From the NCBI GenBank assembly GCA_037576195.1, contig CM075101.1, forward strand, positions 42,098,001 to 42,162,000: a stretch of 64,000 nt of DNA, written 5' to 3'. Below the pieces are notes generated by a model. That model had not been told where the DNA came from. It saw only the letters and a program-made list of their open reading frames with translations, and did not search any database. This document shows, in pieces, positions 1-12,800 of this stretch (the first letter of the stretch is position 1; each line of letters begins with the position of its first letter). This stretch comes from Phytoseiulus persimilis. Taxonomy: Eukaryota; Arthropoda; Arachnida; Mesostigmata; Phytoseiidae. The translations under genes were made by a program, and so were the position numbers.

Positions 1-3000
1 AGCGACTCGAAAGTTCTCAGGTAGTCGGGTGCGATCGAAAACGGTTTTGTACTGATTGTATTTTTCTGGTCCACTCGACTCCGACAAACGGTGGCAAATT
101 TACTATTTTTCATGACAAGAAAAAACCCTAAAAAGCGAAGCTGATGGAACGAAAGCGGAGCGAAACGCAAGCTGACGGAGAGCTGTGCATAGATATTCTC
201 TATGACTTTCATGCCCTTTTGAAAGACGAAATTCTTGGTTCTTGGAGAACGCAGCTCCTCTATCGACTCTCCTGCTTTGACTAGGAATCAGCCTTCTCAA
301 AATCTCTCCCTTCGTGAAATTCTCGTTGGAGTGGAACCTCAAGATTCAGTCTTTCGCCTCAGGATATTGAGGGAATCGCGATCCTTGGAATATTCGGCTC
401 TCCCTGCCAGATCTTCATCGAACTCAAACTTTGCGCTACAGGAAACAGCCTCGCCTTCCTCTCAGCTTGACTTGCAGAAATCGGAGCAGTTCTGTTCCCA
501 TAAACAAGTAATGATTCGAGGATCTGACTCTTGTTTCATTGTCTTCCGATAAACATACACATACATAGCTACCTACCTGCGATATGTGTTCTATAGAAGT
601 TGTTTTGCATAAATTTATTTCTGTTCTCGCTTCATCTGTGAAAATCTCCATGGAGGGTTTGCTTTCGATATCCGATCCCGAGTTTAGTACCGTTTGTATC
701 CTCGCCGGATCCATTGATCAACAGGTTTTTGAATTGCTGCTATTTCTAGTCTCTCATTAACGACGGTGCAGCGTTTAGGAGAACGGCGATGACGAAATCA
801 CTCTCCGATAGGAGCATTTTAAAATCATTATTTCCGTGCCAGTGAATCAGCTTTGATTTCCATCCAAGAGACGGTTTCATTTTTGCTTCGACAGCTCGAA
901 TCAGTGATTCTTCGAATTAGTTCATCGAATGGTCACGATCATTGGCGAAACACCTTCTAGGCTGATATTGGAACGAAGACTTCATATTCTATGTACAAAC
1001 AGAGGAGCGTTGAGAGCGACGTGAACTCGAAACAAAGGGTGCCAGAACTTGACGTGTGTGTTATCATCGAAAATTTCATGTCTCGACGTGCTTCCGTAAA
1101 TTCGCCGCATTTCGCTCATACAGATAAAAAACGTTCACCTACTGCGCCATCTTCCTCCGTCGGGCACGTTTGCCACAGTTTTCACCTTATTCACGACCCA
1201 ATTGTTCAGTTCTCGGCTCGACGGGAGCGTCGACCGCACGCGGAGGCCGCTTACCGAGCCGGAAGACACAAAACGTTTTCCAAGCTATCCTCCTGAGCGC
1301 ACGTCAGCGCTGGAGGGTAGCAATTGCGGGAACTTTCTCGATCATCAAAACGATCCGACTTTGACGGTCTGAAGATGACAGCGCGCATCGCTACAAAATG
1401 TTTCCACGTAGTTTCGAACATAACCGACATCTGCACGCATACCATACGCCGCAAAACTTACATTGACATTTTAACATTAATCGAACGCATCGGTTTCTTG
1501 CTCATCTCGTAAAGCACCTTGACGCAAGCTTTGTCATCTTCAACAACCATTCTTAGCTGTGTTGGTGTGGACTTGGGCCACCTGCTCCTCATGCGGGTCC
1601 TGGAATGCTTCGTTACTTCGCCGTTCGTGCCCAACGGATCCGGAGCCCGCGGCTGCAGGTGGCCGCCTCGCGTCGACAAGATGAACTGTGATTTTGGTGT
1701 ACATAAGATGTGTCTAGAGAATGAAGAGAAGAGAGGATTTTCGGATAAAAAGGAAAAACATGACAAAAACACTGATATGACAACAGAGCCACGATGCTGA
1801 GCGTCCTCTGAGTACGTCTGGGCGGGAAGAAAAGAAGCGTTCTGTGACCTCGATTTCACCACTCAAAACGAATCGTTAGCGTTACGACCGCCGCCCGCGA
1901 AGTCCCTGTTTCGACAGGGGTGAGTGTTCCGTCGCATTCCAGCCGTACGTTTCGACTTACCGTCGATCTTCACACAACGCCTCGTTCATTTGGCTGAAAT
2001 TATGTGGAGGAATCAGGGCTTTCAAAATAATTAAAATATATCGAGGTTGACCATTCAGATTTTCACGGACCTCTGCGGTACCGACACAGGACTTCGCCTG
2101 TATGATCGGTTGCAATAACATCAAAATTTAACGCAGTGTTGAGCTTGTGTGCAATGAAGGGTTTTCTGCCTGAGCGGCGGAAATGCCCATGTACGAGCGG
2201 GAGTCCAAGGAAGAGACAGAACTGAATTGAAGCGTGGGAAAAGAGACGGGCGAGCTGGGGAAAGGAATATCGAATGCGGAAACGACAGCCAGTGATGAAG
2301 CGAAAATTGCCGAAGGATGCTTATTCGAGTTCTGAGCCTAAACACACGCGCACCACCTCACAACCACTTCCACCGCTACAACCACGAAAACTCACTATCC
2401 TCACGAGGAGCACAAAATTTTACCGTGAAACTAAGCGGCCTAATTACCCAGCTACCTACCCACAGACTTAACTCAATCAAAGACGGCAAATGTGCAATCA
2501 GGTTTGAGCAACAACAGCAAACATGATACCAACGGAGTTCAAAAATTATTCGCAGACTTTCCGCAAACATGATTCACGCGAACAATAACGGTAACCGCAG
2601 CTTCGACACCAAGCAAACCTGCTCGCAGAGATGTTTCTTCTCGACGGCAGCTCAGGTGGAGACCTGTACGTCGGGTCTCCTGCAAACGACGTATCGCATA
2701 TTTCCGTGAACACCCACAACCCTACACCGACAGCGACACCTTGATCACCTGGAGATGGAGCGACAGAAACAAACCGAAAAAAAAACCCACATTCACTTGG
2801 ACCTGTCTACTTGCAAACCACTCTCGGTGGGGTTCAATCTTGGAATTGAGCTCCCCCGGCAAAATTTCACAGCATACCACCGAGTAGCACTCGAAGAGAA
2901 GAGCGTGGACTGATTCTGTAGTCGATGCTCATACGTAAACAGCACAGAACGAAACAGAAGCAGTATGGGAACTTTTTTGGAATACAACATAATTTTGACG

Positions 3001-6000
3001 CCAAATCAAAGGACCGGCTAGCAACTACAGTTTTCACTGTTCTCACTCAACCGAACGAGGACGCAGACCTTTGCACCCTGGTTATGGACGATTTCGATTA
3101 GATATTTGCCTCAATGATTGATTCACTGATGTTGAAGGAAGTATGTAACGATGTACCTTCCTTGGAATTAAGTCGACTTAAGCCTTGTTAGTTCTCGCTC
3201 GATGTCTCAAAAACAGTCCAAGTAGTGCGGAACATGAAAGGTTCCCGGGATGCGATCGTATCAAAATGTCCAGGGAGTTGGCGAATCGCATTGGGAGATC
3301 AGTACTTCGTGGATGAAAGTAGTCGGCGATCACGACGAAATTGAGGTGACAAAAGACAGCCTTTTTTTCAAAGTTTCGGAGTTTTTTCCGTTGTGTTGTG
3401 ACATCGTAATAAACATGTGAAACGTACGATGCTCTATAAGCGAATCATCACCAGAGTGTAACAAGGCCGTCGGACATCTCGTGAGCCGTGAAAAGGCTAA
3501 AGATCCGTTCCGAAATTTTGGAGAGCTATAATTGAGAAAATGTCGGGAAAGAATTCTTGAAAAACTGATGCGGATTCGCTGCGGAAATTGGAGAACCTAT
3601 TCTTGAGCTCACGAGATTCTCGGCGGAGCTGAAGTGAGGACCGAGAGGACTTCAAGAACGCAGTAGAAAACTCCGAGTCGGTTTATCGACATCATCTTGC
3701 TTCGGTGCACAACGCGAGTATGCCTTGCTTGAGCTGGAAAAGCAAAGATCTGTTCGTTTGTCTGCCTGACTGTCTTGATGGATTCCAAAACCACCAAATC
3801 ATGAACAGTAGAAACATTGAGCGTTTGCCGAATTGGAATTGGCTGTGGGGCTGAAACGGCCGTGGTAAAGTGGCGATAAATAGAGGTTGACTCGTTCTGG
3901 AAGGGATAGTTGAGGAGTCCCCCGAGGATAAGAAAATCCTCTGTGAGACGTGCGGAATTCACACTTCGGCTGGCCAGCACCTCCAACCACACCGAGGTTT
4001 CACCGACTTCAAAACACCGACTTCACATTCTCATTCATGACTCTGCAACCAACCAAGCAAAACTCGATGGGGATAATTGCTGACGACGCTAATGATGAAA
4101 ATAAGGGAAACGGAAACAACGATTCTGAGAAGAAGACGGGAAACCGATGAACAGAAAACCACTGAGCCACTACCCGTATCACAAACAACCTGAAACATGG
4201 AGACGACGGAGAAGACAAACAAACCAACCTACATTTGTGAGAGAGTTTGAGTATACGTTCGAATTGAGAGAGAGAGAGAGGGAAAGAGAGAGAAAGTAAG
4301 GCAAGCGATACAAAAGTGAAATGATAATGATGAATAAATAATGAATAAATAAATAAAAGCGGACACCCGATCCCGACAGTGTTGATAACTGTCTTTTAAA
4401 TGAAACTGAGTCAACTTGTTTTCTTTGCATACATTATGTTGAGTCGATAACAGAGCGATGTTCGTCTGCAGTTGCCCATCTGGAGAGTCTTCGGAATCGA
4501 GAGAGAGATTCCCAGCGCTCGCGTGTCCCGACTGCGGTCATTTCGGAAGTGGAGAACGGCATTATAATCAGTTCCTCGGCGAGAGGCATTCATTCTCACA
4601 GTACAGTTAACTGAGCTCGTCGCCTACAACCTTAGGGCTCCGACCGGTTTGATCAGCGACTTGTATGAATTGCGTGATGACTTCAAACTTTGAGAAAGGG
4701 CTTGGCCGGATTTTTCCCCGCGGAGTTTCTATTATATCGCGTTCAAAGAACTCACCATTAGCACATGACTTCGGGAACAGAAGCACCGACTCCTCAGAGG
4801 ACATCACCTCAGAAAGAGCTCGTACAGCTCCTGAGCCATCATCTCTTCACAGAAAAATCTGTCCGAGTCAGCTACAAATGTATGTCATCTCAGCTGATTC
4901 ATCCTGAAGTCATTCTCATCGATGGAGATTGGAGATGGGAGAGAGGTCTTCATCACTCTGACCACGAATGAGGACAGGCAGTATCTTCCAAGGGGGTGGA
5001 GGTCACCATTTCACAACCTGATGGTACATTGGTGATTATGTTATTGGTGTTTTGCAGCGAGGTGGCCCATTTCCCCGGCGTTCGTTCCCTCAACACGGTC
5101 ATCCTCTGCCTATAGCCGGTCCATGTAGCCCGCACAACGAAAGGAGCGAACAACGGAGGTTTCGGACGATGGTGTAGGACAAGGCCCGTTTTTCCAGTAG
5201 AAAGTTTCTCGACACGTTGCTCCCCAGAACGACGGGAATTTATGATTGATGATCCAGTCATAGGACCAAGGGACCTTGCCTCCCGTTGCATGATCTCCTC
5301 TCATAACTGATTCCGTTTGTTTCGCTCCTCCTCTGAGTATGGTCGAACATCGTCTTGTTTCATGATGAGTTGCTACGGACTCCTTATTCCGCGCACAGCT
5401 ACGGCGAACCAGTACCATGCCTTATCTTGATCGACTCGAAGAACTGACAATTCGAACGGCACAAAAACTGAAGCCGATAGCGCAACCGTATGCCAAACGA
5501 GGACGATACATATTATCCAGACCTGTAGGCCGCCATAACCAGTCGGTCGAGTCCACACGGGGTCCCGGTTGGGCCAATGGCTGCGCTCAGAAGAAAGATG
5601 AAACAGAGGAAGTTGGAATCAGCTCCTCCGAAGGCGTGGATGAGGACGGCGAGTGGCATATCATAATGGTACTAGAGCTTCCGAGCCCGAAAAGCATGCG
5701 GAGACATTGTAGCGATCTCTGCAAAGCGTCGCGGTTAGGAACGTACGAAAAACGTGCAGCGGTACCGTGTCACGACGGACCGTTGTGAGGGGCCTCTTGC
5801 AGTCCGTTGGAACGAGCTTCCATTTTACTGTGCAAATAAGTCGAGACAAAAGCGAAGCGGGACCTCTCGTTACCGCCCAATCACGACGAAGAGATTCCGG
5901 TTCGAGATCTCCCTCTTGCGGACCTACATCACAATGATTCGTTCGACACTCAGTAAGCCAGTGGCCATATTGTACTGAAGTCGTAGCCTAAGCCTCCTCA

Positions 6001-9000
6001 TCCTGGAAGTTCGAGGCTCGACAACCCTACAGATATTCCATCTGGTATCTACTGAATTCAATCAGTCACCAGGATTTATAGAGTCTAGAGCGATACATCG
6101 GGAAGAAGTTGTGGGGAATGCGACGAACTGCTAAAGCTCGCGGAATTCCGGGGTGGCCACTCTGCGTCGAGCGGGCATGAGTACCTCATACGTGGTGTCT
6201 GCAGGAGCTTTCTCGTCATTCGAGAATTTGTCGACCAATCCAGGCACTCTATCCCTTAAAATCCGCTTCCCATACATGAGTGAGATGTGGACGGCCGCTG
6301 CAGATTTGGTGTTTAACAAAGAATTGCCTCAAGCGAGAATCCGGGGCCCAAGCAAGAGGCTTGATCCTTGCCGCTAATTCTGATCTTCAGGTAGCTCACT
6401 TGGGACGGAATGCTTTCGACACTGGACGAAGAGAAATTTCGGCTCATGTTTTGTGCACGAGAAATTTTCGGGTCTAGATTTCCGAATCTCCGCCCATCCT
6501 GCCGATACGATTATCCCGATTACGATTCTCCAGAGGAATTCGTCGTGGAGGGAACAGAACGAGAAAATGACCACGTCGGCAGTATCTAATAACGAATGCC
6601 GAAAAGCGAGCTCTCATCTTTCGGAGATGTGTCGCTTCTTTATTGGCAGGGAACTGCCCTAGAATGGTGTAAAGGCCTACAATTTCGACATAATAATCGA
6701 CACCCATCGCAGGTTACATATTTTCGAGAAAACATGGTCGCCTCGTATATATGCGATGGTCCAGCCGTAGTTCGATTCGTTTTGAAGCATTCATCTTGCC
6801 CGGAAACGATGAGGGTCCCGCAGCTCTTGACGTCAGGTCTCCTGAAAATTCGGTCGGGATCCTGTCGACCTCGCAGGAGCTGACCCAGAAAGCCAGGAAA
6901 ATACGAGGTATAAAATTTCAAGAAGGTGCTTTCACAACAACAACAAGCTAGAACAGGGAGCTTGGCATGCTTACTCTGAGCATTGCGAAACGCTAGCTTC
7001 TCAGTCCCCACCCTAGCTTCGAAGAACGTGAGATATCAAAATTAACGCGCTGATTATTCCGCTGTGATCCACCGCTGACTCCGGTGCCTCCGTTTGCGGG
7101 AGTCCCTCACATGGATATAGACTCTGACTACGATTGAAACTTCGAAGCTTCCCCCATACTGGGGCGAGGACGCACTATAGTTTCTTAAGAGCGATACGTG
7201 GAGCATCGAAAACCGGCTGCCGCGCAGTATGGCTGCGCTGGCGGAGGGGACGTCTACTGTAATGCATCAAATCCAAGATCTTTCCCGTTTTCTCTCTCTC
7301 CACCCGCTTACAACGCATGCGCGATGGTCGTAAAGCCATCGTTCGTTCGCTGGCTCGCGGGACGTCCGTCGGTTCGAGCAGTACGAGTCGCGAGAGTTTT
7401 GGTTTGATCGGTTTCTAAATTAACACGCGGAGACCGAACGCGGAAATCGCGAACTCCGCGCCGTGTCTGGTTTGAAGTAGAGCTCCCCATATCAACGAAA
7501 AGCTCATGGACTCATAGGGAAAGGTGAGTCGACTTCGTTTGAGCCTTCAGAGCAGCTGACATGCGACTCGCATTTGAGTGGGTTTGTTTACACCGAGAGC
7601 TATCGCGACTCCGGTCATGGGATTCCAATCGAAATCAAACCTGAATACCCGCTGGTTGACTGGAGCTGGGTTCTGTGATGCAGTGTCCTGCGTGAAGAAT
7701 ATAGGTACAAGATCATTGCAACAATGCTAGGATTTCTGCTTCGAAGATCCTCTGAGTTCACACAGTGTAGAAAACATTCATTCAAGGAGATGACACAAGA
7801 GAGAGCACAGTCTTCCGGAAGTGAAACGGAGTAGAACGAGTGTAGGCTCTCACCGATGATGCTATTCCAGCAATTTCGTCTGTGGTCGAAAACCTCGCTA
7901 CGCTCATATGTTGTCCATGCATGCTCATTAGGAGCAATCTGCTGCCATCCTCCCTCGATTCAAAACACTCATTTTTGGAAAAGCATCCCCGGAACTCCGA
8001 GTAGATATTCTGCGTACCCTTGGACTGAAGCTCTTCTCGGATCGGATGGAGCTATACGAGCACAGCTGCGCAGGCCACGTAGTTCAGGCTGAATGTGAGA
8101 GTTCTGACTCGAAAAAGTGGCCTTGATTCCCAGGATTCGAAACTCTGACTTTTCCTCGATTGGCCGATATTCGGACTGAGTTTGTGATCTCACAGCTTCT
8201 CTTACGAGCATTGCTGAGTTCGTCGGGCGGCAATACTGGCTGTTTGAGTCCGTCGAACTTGCCGTCCGTAGTATCAACTCGCTGCCTGTGGGAGCCGTAC
8301 TGAGAACCCCGAACGAAACTTCGCTGGCGACCCGTCCAGCTCCGTGGGAAATGGCGAACCTACCTTTTCTATGTACATTCGGGACTCGATGGGCAGGCAG
8401 ACTATGTGCCGTCTCCTCCGGTCGAAATTGGCGCGTGGCGGTGGTCGGACATGCTCTCATCTAATTCCACTCGTGCGCATCGTTTCTCCGGTGCATAGTG
8501 CATCGGTGAGCATTATCTTGGAATGCTGCGGTGTTAATCTTTTTCTAAAACCGGGATAATTGTAAGCTCGTGATCCATCTGACGACAGTCTACTTCCGCT
8601 CGCTTTATGCAACCAGGAGCGTTGGCGGCTACCTCAGTGAGCCGGTTTCCCAGAAAGCACTCCTCGATGCTGATGAATAAGATGCCGAAAAACTCTCAAC
8701 GACTAGTTGGGGAGGAGGGAGGGGCGAGCGTTGTCACACGTCGTTTGGTTTTCGAAAAGAGGACCAATACTGTCTCGCAGATTTCGGTCATGTCGCCGTG
8801 GCCATCATCGAGTTCTGTACTCGTTGACGGGTTCACCGACTCGTTCCCAGATGTAGAATTGACTCAAGGTTTCAGAGTGAAACGCTCTGTGGCGTGCAAC
8901 TAAAATCAGATCCTGCAACGGTAGCGCAATTCTGGGGCCCGTGAAAAGGCTCTCGTGAAAAACTCAGCTGAATGTCAATATCAGAAAGCAGCGAGACGAA

Positions 9001-9833
9001 CGAAATTCGCGCGACCTTGATCCACCAGCGGAAGGCTTTTGATCACAACCTTCCTCCGGCCTATTGTCGAGTTTGCTGCGAGCGCCGGTGTGGACCAATT
9101 TGTCAGTGTTATGAATGTGAGAGAGAGATCAGTTGTTCGGAGCCTTCTCGTTCAACCCTTCCCGCAGATCTCGTGTTCTATTGCATGGTAGCTTACAATC
9201 GAGTGAGGCTTTCATTTGTTCCTGATAAGGTCCCCGTCATCAAAGTGAACGTCTGTCGAGCCGTTGATCTCTTGGGTAGTTTAGAGTGGATTTCACATGA
9301 ATTGTTTCCTCGCAGCATTCACCAATCTATGATGGGGGCTGACGTCATCGCAGCTCAAGTCTATTCGCAAGTTTCCCCCCATATCCTCTTGCTCCACCGA
9401 CGCAAACATCGACGTGGGAACTTTTATAGTTCAAAGCTGAACTGAGCTGGGTAAACTTCGGATACAATGTCCGAAGCGGGAGCGATCGTAATCTCGACAA
9501 GGATTCCAGAGGAAAGAGCGGGTCGACAGAAACCGGAGAATACAGAAGGAAAGCCGAAGCCTCGTGGCTTCCTAAAAATCAGGCGTGCATCATCGGCTCC
9601 CACGATTTTCGGGATATTGCCGACAGAACAAAATCCTACGACCGAGCACGATTGTCAACTATCGTGAGCCGCTAATATTTTCGTAATCAACTTCGCGGTG
9701 CCACCTCGGCTGGAAGCTATCGAGGTCCGGAGAGATCATCGAAAGTGTCCTGTCCAGGATGAGATTAAAGTAGAAGCTCATCGCTCCGATCGCCCTCTGT
9801 CGAGATGCCTTCCTAATTTTGACCAGCTTTCAG
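1..9833. other. Gene-poor region upstream of Shark
   Basis: I find no exon here that belongs to a family I recognise. Open frames are short, occur on both strands and lack coherent splice junctions. The longest is an unrecognised 163-codon minus-strand frame at 7969-8460, which overlaps other frames. An ATG-initiated frame at 9467-9667 (66 codons, with a basic KPRGFLKIRRASSAP stretch) could be a 5' exon or a small gene, but nothing confirms it. Visible simple sequence includes a GA tract near 4.27 kb and a short CAA run near 6.94 kb. The 3' part presumably holds the Shark promoter and 5' UTR. Confidence 0.55.
4266..4295. repeat. GA-rich microsatellite
   Basis: Near-uninterrupted run of GA dinucleotides, broken by short GGG and AAAG interruptions. 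It lies in non-coding DNA and has no visible role. Confidence 0.85.
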
Positions 9834-12800
9834 ATGCGTGAGCTGGGGCAGGCTTCGCTACCCTCTTCTCCCGAGACGGAGAGAGGTCCCCCGATGAGGA
9901 GCTTCTCCTTAGGAGCGAGATCTATCGACGAATCCTGTCATTGGTTTCATGGAAAGATAAGCCGGCAAGATGCCGAGGAAGTTCTCCGAGAGGGTAGGTT
10001 ACAACCGTCACCGGATCTCTCAGAGCTGAGAGGATGTTTATGAGAACCGTGCTCACAGGCATTTCGTACGCCGTATATCGAGCACTTTCTAGTGGCGCAT
10101 TTCAAGATCCTATGTTGGTGGAAATCGCTGTTGACCCTATCGAGGAAACGCAGTCATGGACAGTCAGCAGTGCGATAACTTTTCCCGGCCCAAGGAACTC
10201 CGACTGGCTGGGTTCGAAGCTCTGGCAGCATCTTCTCCGACGGCAGATCGACAACGATCTCTGTTTTCCTCTTAAACCCATGGAAGACCCGGCGGACTTC
10301 TCGGAAATTGATTGAGCAATTTTTACAGCCGGCGGCAGAGACGGACTGTACCTGGTACGGAAGTCTACGTCCTCTGAGGGAGATTACGCTCTCTCCGTAG
10401 TTCACAACGGATGTGTAGCTCACTACCAAATCCGTCGGAACGGCGATGACGCTTTCTTCTCTGTTGGGGACCAAGGCGTCGTAATCCACGGGCTCGAAGA
10501 GCTCATACGTCACTACGAAGACGGACGAGGACTGGTCAGCCCTTTGACTGAGATGTGCAAAGGGCAGCCCCCGCCACCCGACGTCCGACGACACGGAAGA
10601 ACGAATCTGTTGCATCGCGCCATTGCAGGAGGTAGGTTTGAGATGTTTGAAATGCATGGATTTCGCCGTCAGAGACCACGCCAAAGACGCTCGGAGCATT
10701 CCAAGACTGCGAGGAAGCGAATCCGTTGTTCGCTCGTTTTCATCCCGACCTCTCCCTGATTCGAAACAACAAGTTTGCATTTGAAGTTTCTGGATGCACA
10801 CGGAGAACTTCTCCGACTAATTGCTCTTCGTGGCGCACCGTGACGCCCGTTACCCTAACGGCAGACTCCTCAGAATCCGATACTTGGTTAGCGCTGACTC
10901 ACTCCACTGAAGTCTGGTTCGCCTGGCTTCTCCATGAGCATTCATCCAGAGCTCTTGTCGGTGTGTTTCAAATGTAATATTTTAGCAGAGAGAGATCATC
11001 ATCAGGGACATGTAAAGCTCGGCGCAACACGATCCGGATTCCGCGTAACGATTTTAATGCGTTGGTTCCGAAACGGAGCACCGATCGAGTTTCCCCAGTG
11101 TTCGATCATGGCATATTTCCTGGCTGTTGAGGAAAGATGGCTGGAACACACATCACTGAAGATCGGATGCTGATCGCAGCTGCCGTGACCACTAGGACTC
11201 CGCTTCCTCGCGCTCTGTCTCTGCCCGCGATCAGGTTGATGATGATCGCGTCCGCAACAGGAGTTCACGCTCGAACGCGTCGTTTCCCGGAATCCTGGTT
11301 CAACTCGTGGGCAGTGACCATTTTCTGGGAGAGAGTGAATGCTGTTCGTTGCCGCCATTCGCTGCTATGGCTGCGACGGCGACTGCTCTGTTGATGCTCA
11401 TGACTCGGAACGGGATTCTAACACACGCGATCGAGAAACTAGTTTGCGCCTGTAGCGTCGTCGCCATCGCGATCATCGGCCTTCCGGCCGACGTTCGGTA
11501 AATCCCATGAAAGATTCTGAAGCTGTGGAGACCCGCCGCCCCGAAGGCTCCCAACGCGTGAGGCGGGGAATTGATCCAAAACAACCAGTCTCACTCTCTT
11601 CGAGGACCGGTGGATCCTCGAAGACACGATTAGAAGAGTTCCTCGGTCCTGCGAAGCGCTGACAGATTGAACTTTCAGGTAACTTTGACATCGTGAAGCG
11701 GCTGCTGGAATCCAACTATAACGTCGATGCTAAGAATCAAGACGGGCAGACCGCCCTCCATCTAGCGTCCTTGAGTGGGCGTGAAGATTTCGTACTTGCT
11801 CTCCTCGACGCGGGGGCTTCAACGCACTGCGTCGACGGATCAGGACACACTCCTCTGCATTATGCATGTCGGGAAGGACATCTGAAATGCGTCGACTATC
11901 TCCTGGACCACGGAGCCAGCACAACTATCCCAGCGCTGGGCACACGTTGGGTACGGCTGGAGTTCTCTATCCAATGGAGCGACAATCCGATTCTGTCTCC
12001 ATCGCATGTATTGGTCGTCTGGGTTCGCAGCGTGGATCGTTCACGATACCCGTTCCTTGGCAAGATTCGAGAATTCGTTCCAATTTCCCAATTCCAATAT
12101 TCTCCCCTACTCACAGGTTGCCATGCATTTCGCGGCGTATAAGGGGAACATCGACATGGTTCAACTGCTTTTCGATTGCCAAGCTGCTTGTCGACCCAGA
12201 TCCGCGGATAACCTCCTTCCTCAGGATTTGGTTCCTCGAAATGCACCTGAACTCGTCGATCTCCTCCTATCTCGCAAAGACCCCGTCGAAAACCGTCTGC
12301 ACAGAGAAGACTGGTTTCACGGCGACCTTTCCAGGGATGAAGCCAACGCAAGGCTCAAGATGGCCCCTGACGGCAGTTTCCTCTTCAGAACGAGCAAGAA
12401 AGCCGGTGAGTCGTCGTTGGTGGTGAGCGTTCTCAGCTCATGGCACCCTCGCAGCGAGCCCGACTCCAATCGATGAGAGTTCAGAATCCTAACGATCCCT
12501 AGAGATGACCTAATTTAAAGTTTCCAAATCCGCAGAGAATAAGCTCGTTCTCTCCATGAACTTCGAGGGATATACCTACCACTTCGAACTACATCGTCAA
12601 GACCGTTACTACTTCATAGACGACGGGCCCCTTCTCGACGGACTCGAGGCATTGATCTGGCATTATTCGAAGCACAAGGATGGTTTACACTGCGCTCTCA
12701 CCAGCCCCGTTCAGCCCGGTAGGTCCAAATCAGACTCTAATTACTGTTAAGAACCAAGACTATGGGGCTGACGACCGTAAGCGAGCTTTTCGGCGTCGGA

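Noticed and set aside
7969..8460. 163-codon minus-strand frame
   Set aside because: No family motif, overlaps other frames, lacks splice or poly(A) context; fits chance in DNA with few stops.
8972..9445. 157-codon plus-strand frame with several cysteines (CRVCCERRCGPICQCYEC)
   Set aside because: The Cys spacing matches no zinc-finger class I know, and there is no supporting gene structure. Kept only as a curiosity.
9467..9667. 66-codon ATG frame just upstream of Shark
   Set aside because: Could be a 5' exon, but I found no donor joining it in phase to 9834, so it is not called.
10154..10801. 215-codon minus-strand frame
   Set aside because: Antisense shadow of the first Shark SH2 exon at 10329-10631.
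11866..12426. 186-codon plus-strand frame across Shark exons 3-4
   Set aside because: Wrong frame; runs through the 11951-12116 intron, and the ankyrin and SH2 motifs are in the other frames.
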